A stretch of DNA of 64,000 bases, taken from the NCBI GenBank assembly GCA_963989385.1, contig OZ022508.1:29968166-30032165 (forward strand), in the 5' to 3' direction. Numbering within the stretch: the stretch's first letter is position 1; every line of letters begins with the position of its first letter. Below, in pieces: positions 48,484 through 59,530 of the stretch. Origin of the DNA: Ctena decussata. Its lineage: Eukaryota > Mollusca > Bivalvia > Lucinida > Lucinidae. A program made the position numbers and the translations under genes. The notes under the pieces were generated by a model. That model saw only the letters and a list, made by a program, of their open reading frames with translations. It did no database searches and was not told the DNA's origin.

Positions 48484-49260
48484 TGTTCCGTTGGACCTGG
48501 ACGGATGCCTCTCAAAAAGACCTTAAAAGAGAAGTCTTTTTTCATACTTTTCCCTTGTGATCTTGCCTGAATTTCTAATCAGACAAGATCAAACCAACAT
48601 CCTGTAGTTGTTGGTTTTTGTTATTTTGTGTATTTTGCTTTCGTTTTCTGTAAAACTTTGTTGACACTTGTTCCCGCCATTCACTACATCCAGTGGTTGG
48701 GGTAAAGTTCGGAATCCTTTGTTTAACAAAAATTAGGGCAGAGTATCTGACTAGCTCTTTGTAACTGTCAGTGCTCTGTTGTCTCGCAGTTCAGAATCAG
48801 GATTGTTGCTGGTCTTTTTTTGAAATTAGTATCTAATATACAATACAATACAAATATTTTATTTCGTAAATAAAGGCCTCCGGCCCAAATTACATATCAA
48901 TTATAATACAAACAAGGAGTGACATATGATGTTATACACATTATAACATATGATCCCATTATGCTTTGACTATATATGAATTGGGTAATAATATTAGCAA
49001 TAAAATGCTACTACAAATAAAAAAAAAAAAAAAAAAAAGTATTCATAGTCTCATAAAGCAGTGACGGCTGTCAATACTTTTACACACATGGCTTCACCTG
49101 CACGAGATCTCATTTACTATCCAGTTATTACGATTGGGTAATTTTACAACAGCCTACCAAAAGTCCGTGCGAACTGACTAATGACTATGAATGAAATCTA
49201 GTGGAAGTGAAACCTTAAAATATTTATGAACATATTTATTTGGATTGTGTACTATTGGAA

Positions 49261-50003
49261 TAGTCATGGTGACCTCTAACATGTAAGTTCTATATGTCAT
49301 GTACCGTACTTTTCCAAGATATTCGAGTGGCACAGCCGTTTAAACCACAGAAGTTTGAACAAGTATATACAAACTCAGCGGGCATAAAATGTCGGACAAC
49401 ATCGAATCAACGATAATTCAGCGTATTGACACTGAATGATCGTCGCCTCAACAATACTCCAACGCTGTGCGCCCGCAGACAGCATGCCCACTGGGCGCAC
49501 AAGGTTGAATCAACATTGACTCAACCTTGATTCAACGTCACGACGTTGAATCAAGGTTGACTCAAGGCCGATTCAACCCTGTGTGCCTGCTGGGTGGGCA
49601 CTGCCGACCCAGATCAGACATCAAAAATAATTGGGATAGTCATGGTGACCTCTAACATGTAAGTTCTATATGTCTTGTACCGTACTTTTCCAAGATATTC
49701 GAGTGGCACAGCCGTTTAAACCACAGAAGTTTGAACAAGTACAAACTCAGCGGGCATAAAATGTCGGACAACATCGTATCAACGATAATTCAGCGTATTG
49801 ACACTGAATGATCGTCGCCTCAACAATACTCCAACGCTGTGCGCCCGCAGACAGCATGCCCACTGGGCACACAAGGCTGAATCAACATTGATTCAACCTT
49901 GATTCAACGTCACGACGTTGAATCAAGGTTGATTCAAGGCCGATTCAACCCTGTGTGCCTGCTGGGTGGGCACTGCCGACCCAGATCAGACATCAAAAAT
50001 AAT
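49261..50003. repeat. 376-bp tandem duplication containing hairpin elements
   Basis: 49261-49630 and 49637-50003 are nearly identical. Each contains two adjacent hairpins, one from CAGCGGGCATAAAATGTCGG to CGCTGTGCGCCCGC and one from CCCACTGGGCRCACAAGG to CTGTGTGCCTGCTGGG with TTGAATC/GATTCAA motifs. Confidence 0.9.
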
Positions 50004-50089
50004 AAAACCTGCGCCGCCATTAGTATACGAATATCAGGGCAAATACGGTACCTTAACGAACTTTATAACTAATAGCCCTAAGACAGTGC

Positions 50090-51130
50090 AACTGCACGAC
50101 ACTATCAGTTGGCGCACATTCCAGACCCTGGTCAGCCTGCTCTGCAGAGGCAGTCTGATCAGGATCTTTAATGTAACGCAGTATTTAGCGGCTTGTTACA
50201 GCCCCAAAGGACTGTGGTACTACTTGGCACTGTCAAAAAAATAAAATTGCAGTTCCTGCTCGGAATGTTTCACAGAAGCTTTACGCACAGGACCTACAAT
50301 GTTATTAGCCCAAGTAGAAGTGTCACGCTAATAACTTCGGCAAAGACTGAGCGGTAAATTTATATTTAACAAGGTATGACAGCTGGCAAGCACTGAAAGA
50401 CTCTGATTAGACTAAAGGCATGCGTAAGTTTACAATATTTCGAAAGACAATAGCTTTCACAAACAGGTCACGATGAACAATTTTGGTTAACTGAGTGCAG
50501 CACACTACGAACCTTTGCTTGCCCAAGTATTTGCGTCCCAGCATCTAGGGTAGATATGGTAAAGATATGAACATTTATATTTACTAAGGTACGACAAAAT
50601 GCTAACATTGCAGACCCAGATCAAACCGTTTAGTAAGAATGGTTCGACCAGGATCTGCCATGCAGCAAATAAAGTATCGTAATTCCCTGACAAATACGAC
50701 TGACGAAATAGTTGTATATTTAACAGAGTGCGGCAGCTAGCGCAGCATAAGTATACATAACAGACCCTGATCAAACTGCTCCGTTAGACCAGCTCGACCA
50801 GGATCTGCAATGCTAACCGAGTTGTAAGTGTCTGAATAGCGTCAGCAATTGCGACGCATTATATGTATAACGAAATTGAACAGTATAAAGCTGTACGCCA
50901 GCAAGTACCGTGGACTCCGCAAATATTTCCAAAGGAGCAGTCCGAAGAAGCAGTCCGACCAGGATCTACAGTTTTAGTACATGTATTACGATCGAAGTAT
51001 TTAATGCTATAAAATGAGAATTTTTACAGCAATGTAAGACAGCATGCCATAATTCAAAAACACTGCAGACCCCGGCCAGATCGATCTGCCGGCACAGATC
51101 GACGGGTGTCCACATTGTTTGCCCAGATAT
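50090..51130. repeat. Degenerate tandem repeats in the LINE 3' UTR
   Basis: Text of the kind 'cagaccc(a/t)gatcaaac' plus 'cgaccaggatct(g/a)c' recurs near 50130, 50620, 50765, 50930 and 51060, at roughly 140-170 bp for the last four. No coding potential. Confidence 0.55.
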
Positions 51131-51161
51131 TAGCAATAAATTACGACATAAAGTAGTTTAG

Positions 51162-54100
51162 TTATGTGGCTATTTCTAATTGCTGTAATAATTCTTTCCG
51201 ATAAGAAAAAGCACTTAACAAAAATTTGCAAACTGATAAAACCGACAACTTCTCTTGACTTGACATTATAGAGTAAAACTTATTAGTTGTAATAATACCT
51301 CTATTCCACTGAGGTTTAAAATATAACTTCCTGATTTCTTCATAAGCGGGACATACGAAGCAAAAATGAAATTCATCTTCAACTACATATACATTTCGTT
51401 GAAGGCAAATTTGACAGAATCGTAAGCTTCGGTCTATATTCTGGTGTCTTCCCTTTTCGATCATTAAACAGTGGCCTGAGCATCGAAAATTAGCTAATAT
51501 CTTCCTGTATAGGAATGGTAAGTCCATTTTTAAATAACATTCAACTTCTAGAATGAGTTTAAAATGTTTATAATGTAGAGCTTTAGGAGAGTCTTGAATA
51601 TCTGAGTGCCACTGCTGTTCGAAACAGTCTTTTATACGTTGTCTGAAGATATTTATAAAATTTACACCATCGCCGACAGTATTGGCCTCCCATACATATC
51701 CAAAACCATACTTATACAAAAGAAAGCGGACTTTCGACGCCCAATTAATTTTTCCACAATCTGAAAGAGATCGCAGCATGTTGTAGCATTGTTTTGGGTA
51801 TCTATGGTCTGGCATTTGTACCAATCTCACCCAGTATTTGATACACTGAGTAAAATAGGTAACTGCAAGGGGATATCGCCCACATTCACTTAAGGCAAAA
51901 AAGTCTGCCGTATTTTGGTTCAAACCTATGTATCTCTTGCAAAACTTACTATGTACTTTTTCAATAGACTTACAATATTCATATCCCCATATTTCTGATG
52001 CATAGCATAGAATGGGCCGTACTATCGAGTCAAAATGCTTAAATACATCATTTGGTTGAAAATATCCGAAACGACGTTGATATTGGAAGATGCTTATTAC
52101 AGCTTTACTCGCTTGGTGCGCCAAAACCTCTTTCGTCTTAGACCAAACAAGTTTTGGGGTAAAGTATGCGCCTAAATATTTATAAAATGGAACAATATCA
52201 ACGATTTCTCCCTGATAAAACCATTTTTCTGTTTGTTTGACAACGCCCCCGTTTCGAAAAACAATGATTTTGGTTTTTAGTAAGTTTAAAAGCATACCGA
52301 CAGACTCACAAAATTTCTCTATACAGTTAAATTGATGCTGTAATCGAATAATGGTATCGCTGAAACTGGCAACATCATCTGCGAACATCAATGCTATCAT
52401 ATCCTCTATTTGATCAGTAACAAAAATACCTCTATCGCATTCAGCTTTTAAGTATGAGACGAGGTCATTTATAAACAGAGAAAAAATAATTGGAGAACTA
52501 ACACAGCCTTGTCTGGTACCGATATTACAATTAAAAAACTGCGTTAATCCATTCTTTACTTTAACACAGGACTTTAACTGTGAATACATTGATTTGAAAA
52601 TAGTTAAGAATTTGCCATTTGAGTTTATCCCCTTTCTCTCTAAGGAATACCATAAGTTAGCGTGTTGAATACTATCAAATGCACGTTTGAAGTCAATAAA
52701 TATACAATAAAATCTTCCCCTTTCTCTACATAAGTATTTATGCACGAGTGCATGAAGACAGAATATATTGTCTGTGGTGCCATACCCTTTTCGAAAACCT
52801 GCTTGAGATTCATCTATAACGTGGTGTGTTTCTGCCCAGTTTGTTAAACGAATAGTAAGTACATTGATAAATAGTTAACATAGACAATTAATTAGTGAAA
52901 TGGCTCTGTAATTTTCTGGATTATTTACAGGACCACTTTTATGGATGGGAGAAATAATACTTTTACACCAATCATCGGGAAATACTCCACGATTGTAAAT
53001 ATCATTAAAAAGTAAATGTAAAAAGTGAATTATGTCGTCAATAACGACTTTAAACATCTCAATGCAAAGACCATCTGGACCACCAGTACGATTTAACTGT
53101 AACTTATTAATAGCTTGTCGTATTTCTATCTCTGATATAGACGACTCCAAAGAATCTGTATCGTTATCTTGAGCAATGTCATGAAGTATATGATTTGGAC
53201 CAATTTCAGCATGGTTGTTTTGTGACGTAAACAAAGTTTGAAAATAATTTACCCAGTCGTTTGTACTAATTTCATTTTTATTAACTGTGGCATTTATTTT
53301 GCTACCTTTAATCGTTTTCCAAAATTCTTTAGGTTTATTTCTTGATTCTACTAAAAGTACTCTATTTTTCTTTTGTAATTCCTTCTTATTCAGTCTACAT
53401 ATACTTTTAAAATGATTGCGTTGTATTTTATAATTTATAAAATCTACCTCTAAATTACTAGCACGGAATTTTCTCAACGCACGGAACTTTTTAACTTTAC
53501 TGTCAGAGCATCTCTGGTCCCACCATTCCGGTTGGGTATCATCGATGTTCTTGGACTTATATCGATTAAACTTCGTTTTCATCAAATTCCCTGCCAGCTG
53601 AAACACTGAAACAAAATCTTGTAAATACTGAAGTACCCTATTCTGATTACCTTCAAACTTATGTATAAAATCTGAGTAATAATATTGGAATTTATGAAGA
53701 AAATCCTGTTTCAGTGATTCTTTCCATTTGTATTTATTCCACTCGAATACATCACTATTTTCATTCGACATTTCGTCATGATTCATTATATTTGTTTGTT
53801 GCAGCTTTAGTGTACACGTGAGAGGAAAATGATCAGAAAAGTCATGATTGTCTATGCCAAAATACGAAAACTTATCGAACAAACTGGTTGAAGCAATAAT
53901 ATAATCAACTATACTTCGTCCTTCGTTAGAGACACAGGTTATGTTTCCTTCAATATCATCGAAAAGACGCCCGTTCAGCATATGTATGTCATGTTCGCAG
54001 CAAAGATCAATCAATGACAGCCCGAATTTATTATAAGTTTGTGAGTCTTTAGAGTTTCTACTTAGATTGAACGTATCGCCTGGGTAATCAGTGTCCCCAA

Positions 54101-54884
54101 AAACAAAGTCTAAATCATCATGCGGAATGTAGTCTAAAAAATCTTTAGTCCTGGCGTTCAGATCTCCGGCAATGATTATTTCGGCATTTGGATACAAAGC
54201 TTTAATATCTAGAATTTTCTCATTTAACAGATTAATTCCATCATCATTATCGTTAGTATAGATAGGAGATCTTTCCGGCGCCACATACGTAAATATCAGC
54301 ACAATATCATTAATACCATCATTTAACTCGCTACTCAATAACAGCACGACACATTCCGACATTTCATCAAAAATACGCTTCATAATGTTTCTGCTCACAA
54401 GATACTCCTTAACAAAGACAGTTACCCCTCCTGAACCTCGAATTGCAGACCCTCTAGTAGGTCGCATGCAGTCAAAATTTATATAACCTTCCAAAAATGA
54501 CCGAAAATCAGATTTATTCCGTTGCCATGTCTCACACATTCCGATAATATCGTATTTTCTACAAAAGTTTAAAAAATATTGGTCATCTTCAATTTTTTTC
54601 AAACCTTGCACGTTCATAGTACATATGTTATATTCAATATAGTTACAATTTAACTGTATATCATCACTATTACTATCGTCGCTACTATCATTAAACTGGT
54701 AGTCACTGGCACTATTGCTAGGCTGATTATCATTAACATTACTATTGTTAAACCTGTTGTCATTTGAATTGGTGTTGTTAATTTGGTTGTCATTTACGTT
54801 ACCAACCTCATTAGAAGTCAAAGCAATATTAGAATACCTGTTGATAAGATCGTTTGTAAGGAATACTGAGCCTCGACCCACATC
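51162..54884 (-). CDS. LINE ORF2: AP endonuclease and reverse transcriptase, one in-frame stop
   Basis: Open from 54884 to the stop at 51162 except for TAA at 52877-52875, a one-base change away from a sense codon; frame and length (about 1240 codons) are otherwise kept. An Asn/Asp-rich linker (first ~80 codons) precedes the endonuclease, which has NICTMNVQGL, CETW, AGDLNARTKD, DYIIAS and FSDHFPL. The reverse transcriptase follows with GGPDGLCIEMFK, ISPIHKSG, ENYRAISLIN, stop, GFRKGYGTTDN, FIDFKRAFDS, GTRQGCVSSPIIFSLFINDL and MFADDVASF. A C-terminal CxxC...H...C motif (FCQICLQR...FHFCFVCP) resembles the zinc motif of many LINE ORF2 proteins. There is no ATG before the endonuclease domain, and the frame is continuous with ORF1 across a single TAG, so expression may need readthrough or reinitiation. 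Confidence 0.9.
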
Positions 54885-56174
54885 CTATTTTAAGACTGGC
54901 ACCGGTCGTTCACGCTCATAGTCATATTCAAATTCCTGACCATTAACAATGAGACGATCATACTTCAAGAATGCCTCTCGGCCACTATCAAGGCTGGATT
55001 TTAAGAATGAATACAGCCTCGAACGGGCTTTGATAACGCGTTCGGGAAAGTCCTCACTGACACGGATTTGGCGTCGTATTTCAGATTGTTCCTCCGTTCT
55101 ATTTTCACCAGATTCGTCGGTCGCTGCTTCGGGCTGTGCAGTTTGATTATCCAGTCGGGCTTTGCGCTTTTCACGATAAGCCTTTAACACCTTATCCCTG
55201 TCTTTATAATAAGAAAATTTTACAATTACTGGCCGAGGAGAAATTCTACTGGGAATACGATGAGCTCTTTCGATCCGAATTGTCGATTCATCGATATCGA
55301 GTCCATTAGATATGTAATCTCTGACTTTAGTCTCTGACTCTTCCCACGTTTCACCCCTTTTATCATCAAGCCCGTGAAATCTTAAATTATCTCTTCGCGA
55401 TTGCGCCTCTAGTCGTTCGTTTTTCCGTTCAGTTTCTCGAGTTCGTGACTCTAGCTGCGTCACTGTTGACTGCAGCTCGGTAACCTGTTTCGTGAGTTGT
55501 AAATTTTGCTCTTTCAGCACTTTACTATCATGTTTAAGGATATGAACAGATTTTTCCAAAGTATCAAACTTTTTGTTCATCTTTTTGACGTCACGCCGTA
55601 TCTCTAACAATAAAGAGGTAGTATTGGTTTCATCAACATTATCGTCCGTATCAGGTTGTTGCTCAGAGGTTTCACTAACTAGGTCCATATCGCTCTGCAC
55701 TGGTGTACTGCTTGCTTGTCCTAAATCGCTTAATCGTGCTTGACACTGAGGCTGTGAACCCACAAGCCAAGTACTAAGCGACGGCTGGCTTTGTGCCCTG
55801 GAAGTGTGGCGTAAAGAATATGGGGGTTCTTCGTTATTCACCTGGCTAGAGGTTTCGTTACCTTGAATCGCAAATATATCGTTTGTACCACCCCATCGCG
55901 ATCCTCCAGTACTACCACCTCGATTACTTCGACCACCGCGGCCTCTAGGGGATCGATTACCACGATTACCACGTGCTCCTCCAGCATTATTACGCCTAGG
56001 GGGACCAGGATTCGATTCTATCCCTTCAGCAACTAGCAGATAGAATAAGACTAAACGAATAGCCAGGGATACTGCGACAGGTTTTAGTATCTTTAAACGA
56101 GTCTTGCATTTCCTAGGCATCACAAAACAACCAATACGTAGACGCCAAAGCTCAACTGACACACCACCCATCAT
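54885..56174 (-). CDS. LINE ORF1: 2A-like peptide, RGG-rich region, coiled coil and L1-type RNA-binding domain
   Basis: Starts at ATG 56174-56172 (tandem ATGs; an in-frame TGA lies just upstream) and ends with TAG at 54887-54885. Order: basic N-terminus, hydrophobic run VAVSLAIRLVLFYLLVAEG, GIESNPGP at 56024-56001, an RGG/GNRG-rich stretch, a Ser/Gln-rich linker, a long coiled coil (KKMNKKFDTLEKSVHILKHD and onward), then RRDNLRFHGLDDKRGETWEE and IERAHRI-SPRPVIVKFSYYKD typical of L1-ORF1p-like RNA-binding domains. In related elements such proteins coat the RNA as trimers. The 2A-like motif would separate the first ~58 residues from the rest during translation, though the usual Asp before x-E-x-NPGP is Gly here. 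Confidence 0.85.
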   Translation of the reverse strand: MMGGVSVELWRLRIGCFVMPRKCKTRLKILKPVAVSLAIRLVLFYLLVAEGIESNPGPPRRNNAGGARGNRGNRSPRGRGGRSNRGGSTGGSRWGGTNDIFAIQGNETSSQVNNEEPPYSLRHTSRAQSQPSLSTWLVGSQPQCQARLSDLGQASSTPVQSDMDLVSETSEQQPDTDDNVDETNTTSLLLEIRRDVKKMNKKFDTLEKSVHILKHDSKVLKEQNLQLTKQVTELQSTVTQLESRTRETERKNERLEAQSRRDNLRFHGLDDKRGETWEESETKVRDYISNGLDIDESTIRIERAHRIPSRISPRPVIVKFSYYKDRDKVLKAYREKRKARLDNQTAQPEAATDESGENRTEEQSEIRRQIRVSEDFPERVIKARSRLYSFLKSSLDSGREAFLKYDRLIVNGQEFEYDYERERPVPVLK

Positions 56175-56593
56175 AAACAATCATAAATCAGTATCTGTCT
56201 TAAGCTTAACTGTGGCAATTTCAAGCTTCCGTACTTTTCCCTGCGAACGTAACCTCAGTCAGTATATTATATGGTTGATTAATCACGCCGTAGATTATAA
56301 TGTCACGTATTTTCGCTATTCACAGTTATCGAGTCACAGAAAAACTTTTCAAAACTATACTTCAAAGCAACTTACGACAGTTTTTAACATATAGTCCAAT
56401 ATAATCCCACTAATAAAAGTCACTTTATCACTCATATGAAATAAGTTCGGAATTTAATAACGTTTATCACAAAATATTAATTTTTGATTATCAGAGCAAA
56501 TTCAAAACAATGCGCCCTAAAGGGACGTCACTCCAATGAATACTTGGAAGGGGTAGAGTTTTTTCACACCGACTGTACTGTAGGGTGGAACTT

Positions 56594-59264
56594 GATGTTT
56601 AGTAATGTAATTGAGCTGCCACTTGTGAAGCACTGCCGTCCAGTTCGGTGTTTGATATTCTCATTTTGCAAACTCTCCTCTTGCCAAGTAGGATCAACCA
56701 ACGGTAGGCCCCCATTCATGTTTCCAGTGGTGGTAGTTATTGGTTTTATTCTATGGAAATGGTCAATTCAAGGTTCAGACTCTTCGGACCCAAACTTGGA
56801 ATGCAGGATTGGCAGCAATGTGTCTGCGGACAGATCTACGCAGTGTTTCACTATCATAAGGAAACTTGGAAATTGTAGAACTTCAGAGAGGTTAAGATGC
56901 TTTTCCTCATCCAAAGGCACTAACCTAGCTCTTTTGATTATCCTGGCTGGGGACATCGAAACAAACCCAGGTCCCAAGTCTAAGTGTGGTTTGTGCAAAA
57001 AAATGTGCAAATTATCGGACAAAATGATTGAATGCACTGATTGCGAAAAACGCTTTCATGCAAAATGTTCAAATCTGGAAGATGATGAGCTGTTAGCGAT
57101 TGAGACTGGCAGTAGTGATTGGTATTGCACAAGCTGCAAGGCGGATTGCGGCCTGTGCAGTCGTGCGGTTCTCAATGGTCATAAGGCAGTTCAGTGCGAT
57201 GGTTGTGAACTGTGGCTTCACAATGAATGCTCTTTTATTTCGGACACTGATTATGAAAATGTATTGACTTCTGGGTGCACATGGACTTGTCCAAAATGTG
57301 AATTTTTCAACTTCTCGGACTCCTTTTTCGATGATCAGTTGAATCTAGTGACTGAGAATCGATTTAATCCACTGTCAAAGGATAAGAATGTTAGGCTTTC
57401 ATCAAGCAGTTCAAATGAGTCAAATTTAAATGGCAAGACTCTTGGCGGTTTAAAACTTGTTAGTTTGAACATAAACAGTATTAGGGGTAAGAAATTGGAT
57501 TTATTAGCTTTCCTTGATGTCCACCAACCACAGGTTGTGGCTATTCAAGAAACAAAAATTGACAGTTCAGTTGCAACTTCGGAATTGTTCCCTGAAACAT
57601 TCCCCTATAATGTATTCAGGAAGGACAGAAACCTTCATGGTGGCGGAATGATGCTTCTCATTCATAAGGACATTCCGCACATGCCCTTGTCAGAAATAGA
57701 AAACGACTCAGAATCAGTTTGGGTTAAAATTTTGGCAAACAAAACTTCCCATTATGTAGCAAGTTGGTATCGTCAGCCTGGTGGCTCAACTGAGGAATTT
57801 CAATTGTTTCGTGACCAGTTAGATCATATCAGGACAAAGCACAGGGGAAATAAGCTCCCCTCAGTTCACGTACTAGGGGATTTCAACTTCAAAGATATTG
57901 CTTGGCCAGACCGACTTAATAAGTCAGGATCAGTGTTAAGTCAGCCAGAGGGACAAATGTTGATTGATGTCATGAACGACCATGGCTTAGAACAACTGGT
58001 GAATTTCCCGACTCGGGAGAAAAACACATTGGATTTAATTCTCACTTCGCTTCCTGGTCAGTTTCAAGAACTACATTCCCCGGACAAACTTCAGTGATCA
58101 TGATGTGATATCAGGAACATTGAAAATTTATGTCCCTCCCCCCCCCCCCCCCCCAAAAAAAAAGAAACCTCGGAGGAAAGTGTTTTTGTTCCAAAAGGGA
58201 GATTTTGAATCAATGAGGAAAGAAGCGTCAGACTTCGCAAAACATAGATACTTCAATGGTTACTCGGACAATCGCTCAGTTCAGGAAAACTTTGACTTGA
58301 TAACCTCCTTTATCCAGGAGTCTGCTGAAAAGTATATCCCCTCAAAAACCAGTAGGTCAACCTCTTCTGTTCCTTGGATAACCCCTGAGATAAGAAGGAA
58401 GATTCGTAGAAGAAATAAGACACATGCGAAGGCCAAAAAGACTGGCAGTAGCAAACTTAGGTCAAAATTTGAATCTTTGAGAAGGGAAATTAAAGCTGAT
58501 GTGAAAGAGCAACATGATTTGTAGGTTGTTGGGCAAGGAGTTGGGGCATGAGATTTCAACCTGTTAAATGCAATATAATGCAAATTACAAGGAAACGGAT
58601 CAAGAAGATCAATGCTTCCTATACCTTAGAAGGAACAGTCCTCAGTAATGTAGATACTATCAAGTATCTCGGCATAACCATTGCCAATGATTTGAAATGG
58701 AACACACATGTCAGTAATATTTGCACAAAGGCTAATAGGACCCTCGGCTTCCTCAGACGTAACTTGGCAGCATGTCCACAAGATGTTAAGGAGTCAGCAT
58801 ACAAGGGACTGGTGCGTCCAGTCCTGGAGTATGGCAGTTCAGTTTGGGACCCTCAAAGTATACTTCTTCAAGATGAACTTGAGAAGGTGCAGAAAAGGGC
58901 AGCTAGATTTGTAACGGGAAATTACACATATGAAACTGGGAGTATGACTGGCATTCTGGAGAAACTTAAGTGGGAATCTCTAAAAAAGAGAAGGAAAGAT
59001 AGTAGACTTATAATGCTTTACAAAGGTCTGAGGGGTGCAGCCAGTATACCCATAAATGACCTTGTTCCCCAAAATAGGCGTACCAGGAATCATCATTCCC
59101 TGACATTTCAAACCCCATTGGCTGGGACTGACATTTACAAGTCCAGTTTCTTCCCCCAGACTATTAGAGATTGGAATTCCCTGGAAGATTCACTTATTTC
59201 TGCTGCTGAGTGTGCAGAGGATTCAGTTACTAAGTTTACTTCTCTTATAAGGGCTAGGGACTAG
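56594..59264 (+). pseudogene. CR1-like LINE ORF: 2A, two PHD fingers, endonuclease, RT core deleted
   Basis: The frame is open from before 56594 (first ATG; open from 56484) to 58097. After a hydrophobic run, a canonical 2A motif GDIETNPGP lies at 56949-56975. Two Cys/His-rich PHD-type fingers follow at 56985-57299 (CGLCKKMCKLSDK... and CGLCSRAVLNGHK...). The endonuclease begins about 57450 (LVSLNINSIRGKK, IQETKID, LGDFNFKDI, LDLILTS). A one-base shift near 58090 moves FSDHDVISG into the next frame (to 58524). Then nearly the whole reverse-transcriptase core is absent: the text jumps to WGMRFQPVKCNIM at about 58540 and runs KYLGITIANDLKW, RPVLEYGSSVWDP, KVQKRAARFVTGNY, DWNSLED to a stop at 59264. 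A C13-18/A9 homopolymer at 58138-58162 codes for a Pro/Lys run. The copy cannot be autonomous. Confidence 0.85.
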
Positions 59265-59340
59265 CTTCCCTGATTCACAGGTCCTGGTGAATGATTGTCT
59301 TTGGACGTATCACCAGTAAACAATTCTGATTCTGATTCTG

Positions 59341-59530
59341 AGTTGTGATTTAGGGATGCCACAAAATCGATTTTGTAATGTCACATTCTTTTTCCTGATA
59401 TCACTAATTCGATTTTGTGATATCAATAAATCGCACATATTTTGTGACATCACGATATCAATTTTGTGCTATTACTTACTTCAGTTACTGATATCACAAA
59501 ACAGGGAATTTATAGTAAAACGGCACCTCA
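59341..59530. mobile_element. GATATC-rich palindromic element, right part
   Basis: Five or so TGTGATATCACA variants and the end GAATTTATAGTAAAACGGCA, the inverse of the left end at 48033. Confidence 0.7.

Larger units (their letters stand above)
48830..56436 (-). mobile_element. Near-intact two-ORF LINE with 2A-like peptide
   Basis: The 3' end at 48830 has a (GTATT)n tail preceded by a GGGCCGGAGGCCTTTATTTA motif common in molluscan LINEs. TGAAATTAG at 48821-48829 and TGAAATAAG at 56437-56445 are a candidate target duplication (8 of 9). The order on the minus strand is 5' UTR (56436-56175), ORF1, ORF2, and an unusually long 3' UTR of about 2.3 kb holding two tandem repeats. Only one nonsense codon interrupts ORF2, so the copy is young. 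Confidence 0.75.
48484..59340 (+). mobile_element. CR1-like LINE, defective, split by a second LINE
   Basis: The 3' part is 56437-59340, ending in a tandem tail ATTCTGATTCTGATTCTGA typical of CR1-group elements. (A)GTTGTG follows at 59341-59347 and precedes position 48484, a candidate 6-7-bp target duplication. If correct, 48484-48829 is the element's 5' UTR and the minus-strand LINE 48830-56436 inserted into it. The coding part is described at 56594-59264. Confidence 0.65.

Noticed and set aside
55000..55146. Plus-strand open frame opposite LINE ORF1
   Set aside because: Shadow of the real minus-strand coding region.
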